A stretch of 64,000 nucleotides of DNA. It comes from SXNM01 sp964586155 (GTDB taxonomy: Bacteria; Myxococcota_A; UBA9042). The notes beneath the pieces are model-generated. The model was not told the origin of the DNA, made no database searches, and saw only the letters and a program-made list of their open reading frames with translations. The translations under genes and the position numbers were made by a program. Positions 55,148 through 62,941 of the stretch are shown one piece after another. The stretch lies in assembly GCA_964586155.1 (NCBI GenBank), contig CAZPHC010000013.1:95039-159038 (forward strand), in the 5' to 3' direction. How positions within the stretch are numbered: position 1 is the stretch's first letter; each line of letters begins with the position of its first letter.

Positions 55148-55159
55148 GTCTAGTTTGTC
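55148..55159 (+). promoter_or_regulatory. GTCTAGTTTGTC element upstream of nirK
   Basis: GTCTAGTTTG lies 95 bases before the nirK start. An almost identical GTCTAGCTTG (51079-51088) lies 51 bases before napD. CTAG is rare in this GC-rich DNA, so a shared -10-like or activator element is plausible. No convincing -35 was found here. Confidence 0.35.
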
Positions 55160-55242
55160 CGCGGGGCCGGTGGAAGGCCCATCCGGGCGCACACGGCCGT
55201 CTGTCACGGCTGGGTCGCGGCGCCGGCAACGCGGAGGGGACG

Positions 55243-56814
55243 ATGAGAGCGTGGACCATCAGCGCAGCGGCGGCACTGGCCATCGCCGGATGCGCGCAAG
55301 CACCCGACAAGGCAGCGATTGATCAAGCCGTCAAGGCCGCAGTGGACAGCGCTCTCGCGGCGCAGAAGGCCAGCGCAGAGGCCGCACCCGCTCCCACGGC
55401 GGCGCAGCCGGCCACGGCCGATTCGGCCATCGGCGCCAAGGAGGTCGCCAACGACGCGATCAAGGGCGAGGAGAACGCGGTGCTGACGTCACCGCCCAGC
55501 GTGCCGCCGCCGATCACGCGCGACCACGCGACCAAGGTCATCGTCCGGCTCGAGGTCAAGGAGTTCGAGGCGGAGATCGCCGACGGCGTCACCTACACCT
55601 TCTGGACCTTCGGCGGCACGGTGCCCGGCAGCTTCATCCGCGTCCGGCAGGGCGACGAGGTCGAGTTCCACCTCGCCAACCACCCGGACAACAAGATGCC
55701 GCACAACATCGACCTGCACGCCGTCACGGGCGCAGGCGGTGGCGCGGCGTCGAGCTTCACCGCGCCGGGCAAGGAGACCCAGTTCTCGTTCCGTGTGCTC
55801 AACCCGGGCCTGTACGTCTACCACTGCGCGACGGCGCCGGTCGGCATGCACATCGCCAACGGCATGTACGGCCTGATCCTGGTCGAGCCCAAGGCGGGGA
55901 TGCCCAAGGTCGACCGCGAGTACTACGTCATGCAGGGCGACTTCTACACCAAGGGGCGCCACGGCGAGCTCGGCAACCAGGCCTTCGACATGCAGAAGGC
56001 GCTCGACGAGAACCCGGAGTACGTGCTCTTCAACGGCCGCGTCGGCGCGCTCGTCGGCGACAAGGCGCTGACCGCCAAGCGGGGCGAGCGCGTGCGCCTC
56101 TACGTCGGCAACGGCGGGCCGAACCTCGTCAGCTCGTTCCACGTCATCGGCGAGATCTTCGACCTGGTGGCGCGCGAGGGCGGCACGGCGGCGGTCGACC
56201 GCAACGTCCAGACGACGCTCGTGCCCGCCGGTGGCGCGACGATGGTCGAGTTCGACGTCGAGGTCCCCGGCACCTTCATCCTGGTCGACCACAGCATCTT
56301 CCGCACCTTCAACAAGGGCGCCCTGGGCATGCTCAAGGTCGAAGGCGAGCCCGACAAGCTGGTCTACTCGGGCCTGCAGCAAGAGGGCATCTACCTCGGC
56401 GAAGGCAGCGCCGTGCAGAAGATGCCGGGCGCCGAGCCTGCACCTGCCGCGGCTCCGGGCGAGAAGACACAAGACGAGCGCATGACCCATGGCGCCAAGG
56501 TCTACGCCGGCAACTGCGTGGCCTGCCACCAGGCCGAAGGGCAGGGCATGGCCGGCGTCTTCCCGCCGCTGGCCGGCAGCGACTTCCTGATGGCCGACCG
56601 CACCCGCGCCATCAACGTCGTGCTGCATGGCCTCGAAGGCCCGGTCACGGTCAACGGCAAGACCTACACCTCGGTCATGCCCGCGCTCGGGCTCTCGGAC
56701 GACGACGTGGCCAGCGTCCTGACCTACATCCGCAACAGCTGGGGCAACAAGGGCGACCTGGTGCAGGCCTCCGAGGTCGCCAAGGTCCGCGCCGCGGGCC
56801 AGGGCGGGCACTGA
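55243..56814 (+). CDS. nirK: Copper nitrite reductase fused to cytochrome c, lipoprotein
   Basis: A 523-residue predicted lipoprotein (lipobox LAIAGC, Cys17) that reduces nitrite to nitric oxide. Copper ligands are complete: type 1 His154, Cys195, His203, Met208; type 2 His159, His194 and His350; catalytic Asp157 and His300 are also present. The spacing follows the Alcaligenes enzyme. Residues 55-95 form a linker, and the two cupredoxin domains run to about residue 385. A C-terminal c-type cytochrome domain (about 410-515) has CVACH (425-429) and a probable axial Met479 (SVMPAL), giving built-in electron input. The start follows GGAGGG. It is followed within two bases by the FGE-like gene. 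Confidence 0.93.
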   Translation: MRAWTISAAAALAIAGCAQAPDKAAIDQAVKAAVDSALAAQKASAEAAPAPTAAQPATADSAIGAKEVANDAIKGEENAVLTSPPSVPPPITRDHATKVIVRLEVKEFEAEIADGVTYTFWTFGGTVPGSFIRVRQGDEVEFHLANHPDNKMPHNIDLHAVTGAGGGAASSFTAPGKETQFSFRVLNPGLYVYHCATAPVGMHIANGMYGLILVEPKAGMPKVDREYYVMQGDFYTKGRHGELGNQAFDMQKALDENPEYVLFNGRVGALVGDKALTAKRGERVRLYVGNGGPNLVSSFHVIGEIFDLVAREGGTAAVDRNVQTTLVPAGGATMVEFDVEVPGTFILVDHSIFRTFNKGALGMLKVEGEPDKLVYSGLQQEGIYLGEGSAVQKMPGAEPAPAAAPGEKTQDERMTHGAKVYAGNCVACHQAEGQGMAGVFPPLAGSDFLMADRTRAINVVLHGLEGPVTVNGKTYTSVMPALGLSDDDVASVLTYIRNSWGNKGDLVQASEVAKVRAAGQGGH

Positions 56815-56816
56815 TC

Positions 56817-57731
56817 ATGGGCCAGGGACGCCAGATCCTCGCAGGCCTGCGGTGGTTGGCGCCGTCGCTGCTCGTCGCGCTCGTCGCGGCGGGCGCGCCG
56901 GCCCACGCCTCCGACGCGCCCGCCGCCCGCGCCCGCGAAGCTGCCGCGGCGGCGGGTCCGGGCCAGGCGAGCCCGCGCGACGGGCGGATCGCGATCCCCG
57001 CGGGGGTCTGGCGTCCCTTCTTCCCCGGCAAGGACGAGCCGGAGTTGGTGCGTGTCGCCGCGTTTCGCCTCGACCCGCTGCCGGTGACGGTCGCGTCCTA
57101 CCTCGCCTTCGTCCGCGATCAGCCCCGCTGGCGCAAGGGCAGCGTGCCCAAGCTCTTCGCCGACACGAGCTACCTCGCCGGGTGGGCCGGCCCGCTCGAT
57201 CCCGGCGCAGAGGATCTGCAGGCGCCCGTGCGCGAGGTCAGCTGGTTCGCGGCGCGCGCCTACTGCGCCTGGGCCGGCGGCCGTCTGCCGCGCGTCGCCG
57301 AGTGGGAGCGCGTGGCCGGGGCCAGCGAGACGCAGCAGGACGCGCGCGACGACAAGGCGCACCAGGCGCGGATCTTGGCCTGGTATGGCAAGCCCGCGCG
57401 CGCGCGCCCGCCCCGCGTCGGCCAGATGCCCCGCAACGTCTTTGGCGTCGGGGACATGCACGGCGTGGTCTGGGAGTGGGTCGAGGACTTCGCCACGGCG
57501 CTCGTCACGGGCGAGTCCCGCGGCGACAGCGCGCTCGAGCGCGGCCTGTATTGCGGCGCCGGCTCGGTCGGCAGCGCCGATCCACGCGACTACGCCGCGT
57601 TCATGCGCTTTGCGCTGCGCTCGAGCCTGCACGCCCGCGACACGACGCGCGCGCTCGGTTTCCGCTGCGCCGCAGACGAGCCCGCCCCTACAAGGCCGGA
57701 CCCGCGCGGCAGCCAAGGAGGTGCCCGATGA
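56817..57731 (+). CDS. Secreted SUMF1/FGE-sulfatase-like protein
   Basis: A 304-residue protein with a signal peptide (hydrophobic LAPSLLVALVAAGAPAHA). The fold is that of formylglycine-generating enzyme/SUMF1: RIAIPAGVWRPFF near the N-terminus, FRLDPLPVTVASYLAFV, VREVSWFAARAYCAWAGGRLPRVAEWERVAG, GVVWEWVEDF, and the terminal RALGFRCA. The catalytic Cys pair of true FGE is not evident, so it may bind or scaffold rather than oxidise Cys. It begins two bases after the nirK stop and overlaps the SCO1-like gene by four bases. Such proteins occur next to nirK or nosZ in some denitrifiers, suggesting a maturation role in the periplasm (inference). Confidence 0.85.
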   Translation: MGQGRQILAGLRWLAPSLLVALVAAGAPAHASDAPAARAREAAAAAGPGQASPRDGRIAIPAGVWRPFFPGKDEPELVRVAAFRLDPLPVTVASYLAFVRDQPRWRKGSVPKLFADTSYLAGWAGPLDPGAEDLQAPVREVSWFAARAYCAWAGGRLPRVAEWERVAGASETQQDARDDKAHQARILAWYGKPARARPPRVGQMPRNVFGVGDMHGVVWEWVEDFATALVTGESRGDSALERGLYCGAGSVGSADPRDYAAFMRFALRSSLHARDTTRALGFRCAADEPAPTRPDPRGSQGGAR

Positions 57732-58456
57732 TCTCCACCCTTCGCCGCCACGCCTGGCTCCTCGCCAGCTGCGTCCTGACCGCGGCGGCCTGTGCCGACC
57801 CCGAGCCAGAGCTCTCGCCCTGCTGCGTCGCCGCCGCCAAGGAGCGCGCCACCGAGGCCAGCCATGGCGCCGCCCAGGATCCGGCCGCGCCCGAGGCCGC
57901 CGCGACGGCCGCTGTCGATCCGAGCGAGGACTCGGTCTACCTCGTCGACGTGCCCTGGGTGGACCAGGCCGGTGCGAAGCGGCATCTCAGTGACTTCGCG
58001 GGCAAACCCGTGATCGTCTCGATGATCTTCACCCATTGCCAATACGCCTGCCCGCGCCTGGTCGCGGACATGCAGAAGGTCGAGGCGGGGCTGGCTCCAG
58101 CCGATCGCGACCGCGTGCACTTCCTGCTCGTCTCGATGGACGACGTGCGCGACACACCGCAGCAGCTCGCCGCGTTCGCCGCCGACAAGGGCCTGTCGAC
58201 GCCGCGTTGGACCCTGCTCCACGGCGGGGCGGGTGACGTGCAGCTGTTCAACGCCGTGCTCGGCGGCCGCTACAAGCGCACGCCCAGCGGCGACTTCGCG
58301 CATTCGAACCTGGTGGTCGTCCTCAACCGGGACGGCCAGATCGTGCACCGCCAGGAGGGCCTGGGCGTCGCGCCCGACGAGTCCTTGGCGGTGCTGACCG
58401 GCCTGCTCGCAGAGCCCGAGAGTCCGCGACGGGAGCCACCCGCCGCGCTGAAGTAG
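57728..58456 (+). CDS. SCO1/SenC-family copper-delivery lipoprotein
   Basis: A 242-residue lipoprotein (lipobox AAAC, Cys22). The thioredoxin-like domain spans about residues 65-230: VIVSMIFTHCQYACPRLVADM with the copper-binding CxxxCP (Cys104, Cys108), DRDRVHFLLVSMDDVRDTP, and the third copper ligand His192 in GDFAHSNLVVV. SCO proteins supply copper to, or reduce thiols of, copper enzymes; the neighbour here is nirK. A Cys pair (PCC, 31-33) just after the lipid anchor is unusual and may bind metal as well. The start overlaps the previous stop (ATGA). Confidence 0.9.
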   Translation: MISTLRRHAWLLASCVLTAAACADPEPELSPCCVAAAKERATEASHGAAQDPAAPEAAATAAVDPSEDSVYLVDVPWVDQAGAKRHLSDFAGKPVIVSMIFTHCQYACPRLVADMQKVEAGLAPADRDRVHFLLVSMDDVRDTPQQLAAFAADKGLSTPRWTLLHGGAGDVQLFNAVLGGRYKRTPSGDFAHSNLVVVLNRDGQIVHRQEGLGVAPDESLAVLTGLLAEPESPRREPPAALK

Positions 58457-58490
58457 CAAGAACCGTCCAACCCGGACGGAGGAGGATGTG

Positions 58491-60086
58491 ATGGACGTTC
58501 CCATGACCAAACGCCGCGTCGCCAACTTGCTGTTGGCTGCGGCTTGCGTCTCGTTGCCTGCATGGAGCGCCACGGCGGTCCCCGCGACGGCGGTCGCCGC
58601 CCCTGGCGCCGCGACCCCGACCAGCGCGCCCGCGGCCGCGCCGACCGCCCCGGCCCTGACGACCTCGCTCCATGGCGTCGCGTGGTTCTGGGGCCTCAAC
58701 CAACACGGCTTCCTGCTCGGCAAGGACGCCACGCTCGATGACGCGGACTACGTCGTGCACAACATCCGTCTGATGGGCACCGTCAGCGCCGAGCACATCG
58801 GTGTCGTCGTGCGCGCCGACGTCTTCGAGGGCTGGTGGGGCGTCGACAACGACCCCGACGTCGCCACTGCCGTCGGCGTCGACGACAAGGGCGCGCCCAC
58901 CGGCTCGACCGCGACCAACCCGTACGCGCTCTTCCGCAACAAGGGCACCGGCTACCCGCTGCACGTCGACTACGGCTGGCTGTGGTTCGATCTGCCCGGG
59001 ATCCCGGTCAAGATGCTGGTCGGCCGCCAGCCCTTCAGCGCCGGCAACAAGCTGGTGCTCGACCAGACCGTCGACGGCATCCGCGCCGACGTCAGCGCCG
59101 GGCCGTCGATCAAGGCGACCCTGAGCTACGCCAAGATGCATGAGGGCGTCGGCTCGGGCCGCAGCCCGCTCGGCGCGCTGATGAACGACGACGACGAGCG
59201 CGCCGACGGCAACCTCTTCGGCCTGTCGCTGAACTGGCGTTCGGATCCCAAGGCCAAGCACCAGGTCGAGGTCTTTGGCTACCACTACCGCGACGGCGCC
59301 AAGAAGACCGCCTACCTGCCGCAGGGCCTGATCTACGGCATGTCCCGGTTCCAGGCGCAGATCAGCAACGCGACCGTGGCCGGTGCGCACGCCCAAGGCA
59401 CGCTCGACGTCGGCAAGGGCCTCGCCTACAACGTCGAGATCGACGTGCTGCGTGGCGAAGACAACTTCGACAACGCGGACTTCGCCGGCAACCTGCTCGA
59501 CAAGAACGACGGCACCCTCAAGGGCTACAACGCCTACCTGACGCTGCAGCAGAAGCTCGACGCCGGCATCCCGCTCGACGTGCAGCTGACCCTGGGCATG
59601 GGCTCGGGCGACGACGACCCGAGCAAGGGCGCCGGCAACATCAACCGCATCCAGACGATGGGCTACTTCGGCCTGACCAACGTCTGGGAGGACTCCGTGA
59701 TGCCGGACGTCGAGGGCATCTCGCCGCAGGGCCTCGGCAGCCCGGTCAGCCGGGGCTACCGCGAGCTCGAGAACACGACCGTCGGCATGCTCACCGTCGG
59801 CGCAAACGTTCTGCCATCGCTGCGGATCGAGGCGGCCTACGCCTACCTGCGCTCGACCGCGCCGGTCTTCGGCTGGACGGCTGCGGGGCCCTCGACCGCG
59901 ACCAGCCACGACCTCGGCCAGGAGGTCGATCTCAACATCAAGTGGGCGATCCGTCCTGGCCTGCAGCTGATCGGCCTCTATGGCGCGTTCATGCCCGGCG
60001 ACGCGGCGGCGTTGCTGATCAACGGCAACACCGACAGCAAGGAGATGGCCTGGGAGGCCAAGCACGTCCTGCAGTGGGCCTTCTAG
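58491..60086 (+). CDS. Outer-membrane beta-barrel protein of the nirK operon
   Basis: A 531-residue secreted protein with a signal-like N-terminus (RRVANLLLAAACVSLPAWSATAVPA). Most of the sequence alternates in long amphipathic strands with Asp/Gly/Asn turns: VVVRADVFEGWWG, HVDYGWLWFDLPGIPVKMLVGRQPF, SAGNKLVLDQTVDGIRADVSAG, and a final WEAKHVLQWAF, ending in Phe as expected for BAM-inserted barrels. GGAGGAGG lies just upstream of the ATG at 58491 (another ATG at 58503 is possible). The barrel may resemble alginate-export or porin-like families, but I cannot name one. It follows the SCO1-like gene by 34 bases and could admit nitrate, nitrite or copper. Confidence 0.75.
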   Translation: MDVPMTKRRVANLLLAAACVSLPAWSATAVPATAVAAPGAATPTSAPAAAPTAPALTTSLHGVAWFWGLNQHGFLLGKDATLDDADYVVHNIRLMGTVSAEHIGVVVRADVFEGWWGVDNDPDVATAVGVDDKGAPTGSTATNPYALFRNKGTGYPLHVDYGWLWFDLPGIPVKMLVGRQPFSAGNKLVLDQTVDGIRADVSAGPSIKATLSYAKMHEGVGSGRSPLGALMNDDDERADGNLFGLSLNWRSDPKAKHQVEVFGYHYRDGAKKTAYLPQGLIYGMSRFQAQISNATVAGAHAQGTLDVGKGLAYNVEIDVLRGEDNFDNADFAGNLLDKNDGTLKGYNAYLTLQQKLDAGIPLDVQLTLGMGSGDDDPSKGAGNINRIQTMGYFGLTNVWEDSVMPDVEGISPQGLGSPVSRGYRELENTTVGMLTVGANVLPSLRIEAAYAYLRSTAPVFGWTAAGPSTATSHDLGQEVDLNIKWAIRPGLQLIGLYGAFMPGDAAALLINGNTDSKEMAWEAKHVLQWAF

Positions 60087-60107
60087 GCCGCGGATTCGCG
60101 CTCCTCG

Positions 60108-60140
60108 CCGCGGCCCGGGTCGGGCTCGACCCGGCCGCGG
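60108..60140 (+). terminator. Strong GC hairpin after the barrel gene
   Basis: A 14-base-pair stem with one bulged C and a GGCT loop: CCGCGGCC...GGGTCG pairs with CGACCC...GCCGCGG. It begins 21 bases after the stop and probably ends the nirK-barrel transcript. No T-tract follows, as is common in very GC-rich genomes. Confidence 0.6.
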
Positions 60141-60210
60141 CCGCCCCCGGTGCGCTCGCAGTCCGGGCATTTGCTGCTAGCATCTGACGTCCCTGCGCCC
60201 AGGTGTCGTC

Positions 60211-61581
60211 ATGTCCTCCCCGCAAGCCGCCAGCGACCACGTCTCCGACGCGCGCCCGCGCGATGGCGCCGAGGCAGCTGCGCGTCGCCGGGGCGCATGG
60301 CGTCGACCGAGCGAGGCCATGGATCCCTGGACGCTGCGCTTCGTCGACGCCGAGCTCGAAGCGGCCTACAGAGGTTGGTTCTTCGTCAAGAACGAATGGT
60401 TGCTGCGCCGCGTCTTCCTGCCGGTCACGGCGCTGCTCGCGCTCATTGGACCGCTGCAGGCGACGCTGGCACCGGCCCTCTGGCCGCCGCAGTGGCAGGT
60501 GCGCTACTTCGCCCTGGTGGTGGGGCCGGCGGCCTGCCTCAGCGCGATCATGTGGTGGCCGCGCCTGCGCGAGCGGCTGGTGCGGCGTTGGCTGCACGAG
60601 CTGCTGGTCGTGACGATGTCGATCGGCCAATTCGGCATCGGCTGGATCGGCTACGACCTGGTGCGCGCCGGCGGCGATCTCGAGCTGCTGTACGCGATGG
60701 CGTCGTTCATGTTCGCGCAATCGCTCGTCTACCTTCTGGTTCGCCTGCGCTTTGTCTACGCCTCCGGCTTGGGGCTCGCCGCCACGCTGGTCGGCCTCGG
60801 GGTCGCGATGTCGCTGCAGCCCCTGGCGCAGGTGATGCTGACGGCCATCGTGGTCGGCGTCGTGACCAACGTCACCGGCATGTTCGGCGCCTACGTCATC
60901 GAGCGCACGGGGCGGCGGCAGTTCTGCGCCGAGCGCGCCGCGATCCAGCAGCGCGCCCGCGCCGACGCCTTGCTGGCGACGGTGATGCCGACGGCGATCG
61001 CCGAGCGGCTCAAGGCCCACGCCGACACCATCGCCGACGAGCACGCCGACGTCAGCGTGCTCTTCGCCGACGTGGTCGGCTTCACGCCGCTCGCCTCGAC
61101 GCTCTCGGCCGAGGCCCTCGCCGCGATGCTGGACGAGCTCTTCCACGCCTTCGATGACCTCGCCCAGCGCCATGGCGTCGAGAAGATCAAGACCATCGGC
61201 GACGCCTGGATGGGCGCTGCCGGTCTCGACCCGGGCCAGGACGACCACGCCGTGCGCGTCGCGCGCCTGGGCCAGGCGCTGATCACTGCCACCGCCGAGA
61301 TCGCGGCGCGCCGTGGGTTGCCGCTGCGGCTTCGCGTCGGTGCCCACGCTGGCCCGGTGGTGGCGGGGGTCATCGGCCAGCAGCGCCTGCTCTACGACCT
61401 CTGGGGCGATACGGTGAACGTCGCGGCGCGACTCGAGGCCGCCGGCGAGCCCGGCCGGATGCACGTCAGCGACGCGTTCGCCGCCAAGATCCGCGCCGAT
61501 GTGCCCGTCGAGCTGCGCGGCGAGGTGGCGCTCCGCGGCCGCGGCGACCTGCAGACCGCCTGGGTCGGGGAGGCACCATGA
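60211..61581 (+). CDS. Membrane-bound class III adenylate/guanylate cyclase (first of two)
   Basis: A 456-residue protein. An N-terminal Arg/Ala-rich cytoplasmic tail is followed by about six membrane helices between residues 60 and 225. The class III catalytic domain covers about 270-450: SVLFADVVGFTPLASTLSAEALAAMLDELFHAFD, with the metal Asp in FADVVGF, EKIKTIGDAWMGAAG with the second metal Asp, RVGAHAGPVVAGVIG, and LLYDLWGDTVNVAARLEAAGEPG, the transition-state Asn/Arg region. All residues for activity look present. It makes cAMP (or cGMP) in response to an unknown membrane signal. It is coupled by a four-base overlap to a paralogue. Confidence 0.9.
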   Translation: MSSPQAASDHVSDARPRDGAEAAARRRGAWRRPSEAMDPWTLRFVDAELEAAYRGWFFVKNEWLLRRVFLPVTALLALIGPLQATLAPALWPPQWQVRYFALVVGPAACLSAIMWWPRLRERLVRRWLHELLVVTMSIGQFGIGWIGYDLVRAGGDLELLYAMASFMFAQSLVYLLVRLRFVYASGLGLAATLVGLGVAMSLQPLAQVMLTAIVVGVVTNVTGMFGAYVIERTGRRQFCAERAAIQQRARADALLATVMPTAIAERLKAHADTIADEHADVSVLFADVVGFTPLASTLSAEALAAMLDELFHAFDDLAQRHGVEKIKTIGDAWMGAAGLDPGQDDHAVRVARLGQALITATAEIAARRGLPLRLRVGAHAGPVVAGVIGQQRLLYDLWGDTVNVAARLEAAGEPGRMHVSDAFAAKIRADVPVELRGEVALRGRGDLQTAWVGEAP

Positions 61582-62939
61582 GCCTCGCCCTGGGCCAGGC
61601 TTCGGTCGAGCGACTGCAGCTGAACCGCCTCACGCTGCGCTTTGACGATCCCGCGCTCGAGCTCGCCTACCGGCGCCAGGAGTTCGACCGCTCGCGCACC
61701 TTCCTGGTCATCGGCGTCCTGATCTTGCTGGCCATCGAGCTCGGCTTCGGCGGCGTCGAGCGGATGCTCTTCCCTGCGCTATGGCCGCAGCTGTGGCCTT
61801 GGCGCTACTTCGTCGCCGTCCCGCTGACGGCGCTCGGCGTGCCGCTGTTGCTGATCGACCGCCTCGCCTTGCGCCTGACCCGCGACCACGGACCCGAGAT
61901 CATGGCGCCGCTGGTCGGCGGCGTGCTCTCTGCCCACGGCGTCGCCGGCGTGATCTTGATGAACCGGCTCGACGGCGTGCTCTTGATGTACTTCGGCATC
62001 GCGTTCCAGGCGACGATGTTCGTGCTCTGCCTGGTGATGCAGATGCAGTTCCGCTGGACCCTGGTGCTGAGCTCCGTGGTGCTGACCATGGCGTCGAGCG
62101 CGGTCGCGCTGGGCGTCTCGACCTCGAGCAGCGACCTCTGGCCTACGTTCTGGGCGGTCGACTCGCTGGCGGTGTTGAGCCTCGTCGTCGCGCTGGCGGC
62201 GCAATACACCATCGAGCGCGCACGGCGGCAGACCTTCGCGGCCTCGACCCGGGCGACCGCCGACCACGCCCGCGCCGATCGGCTGCTGCGCAACGTGCTG
62301 CCTTCGTCGATCGTCGACCGCCTCGACGGCGAGGTCGCCACCTTCGCCGAGCGCTTCGACGACGTCTCGGTCGTCTTCGTCGACCTGGTCGGCTTCACCA
62401 ACTGGTCGGCGCGGCGCAGCCCGGCCGAGGTCGTCGCCCGGCTCGATCAGCTCTTCCGCGCCTTCGACGAGGTCTGCTCGGCCCATGGTGCCGAGAAGAT
62501 CAAGACGATCGGCGACGCCTACATGGCCGCCGTCGGGGTGCCGCAGCCGCGCGCGGACCACCTCGTCCGGGCCGCGCGTCTGGCGCTGGCGCTCGAGCAA
62601 GCGGCGCGCATCCACGGCGTCGGCCTGCCGGTGCGCGTCGGCCTGCACGCGGGGCCCCTGGTCGCCGGCGTGCTCGGCCGCCACCGCTTCGTCTACGACC
62701 TCTGGGGCGACACGGTGAACACCGCCGCGCGCATGGAGTCCCACGGCGCGCCGGGGCGGGTGCAGCTCACGGCAGACGTCGCCGCTCGCTTGGGTGCGGG
62801 TTGGCGCTTCGAGCCGCGTGGCGACGTCGAGATCAAGGGCAAGGGCACGATGCAGACGGTCTGGTTGCTCGGCGAGCACGACGCCGACCCGGCGGCCGTC
62901 GCGCCACCGTCGCCGACAGACGCGCCGCCCGGCGCGTGA
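61578..62939 (+). CDS. Membrane-bound class III adenylate/guanylate cyclase (second of two)
   Basis: A 453-residue paralogue of the preceding cyclase, starting inside its stop (ATGA). Layout is the same: a short N-tail, about six membrane helices (residues 35-215), and a class III catalytic domain (about 255-440): SVVFVDLVGFTNWSARRSPAEVVARLDQLFRAFDEV, EKIKTIGDAYMAAVG, RVGLHAGPLVAGVLG, FVYDLWGDTVNTAARMESHGAPG. Catalytic Asp residues and the Asn/Arg pair are present. Co-translation suggests that the two may heterodimerise, since class III cyclases act as dimers. Its stop lies two bases from the stop of the convergent barrel gene. Confidence 0.9.
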   Translation: MSLALGQASVERLQLNRLTLRFDDPALELAYRRQEFDRSRTFLVIGVLILLAIELGFGGVERMLFPALWPQLWPWRYFVAVPLTALGVPLLLIDRLALRLTRDHGPEIMAPLVGGVLSAHGVAGVILMNRLDGVLLMYFGIAFQATMFVLCLVMQMQFRWTLVLSSVVLTMASSAVALGVSTSSSDLWPTFWAVDSLAVLSLVVALAAQYTIERARRQTFAASTRATADHARADRLLRNVLPSSIVDRLDGEVATFAERFDDVSVVFVDLVGFTNWSARRSPAEVVARLDQLFRAFDEVCSAHGAEKIKTIGDAYMAAVGVPQPRADHLVRAARLALALEQAARIHGVGLPVRVGLHAGPLVAGVLGRHRFVYDLWGDTVNTAARMESHGAPGRVQLTADVAARLGAGWRFEPRGDVEIKGKGTMQTVWLLGEHDADPAAVAPPSPTDAPPGA

Positions 62940-62941
62940 CC

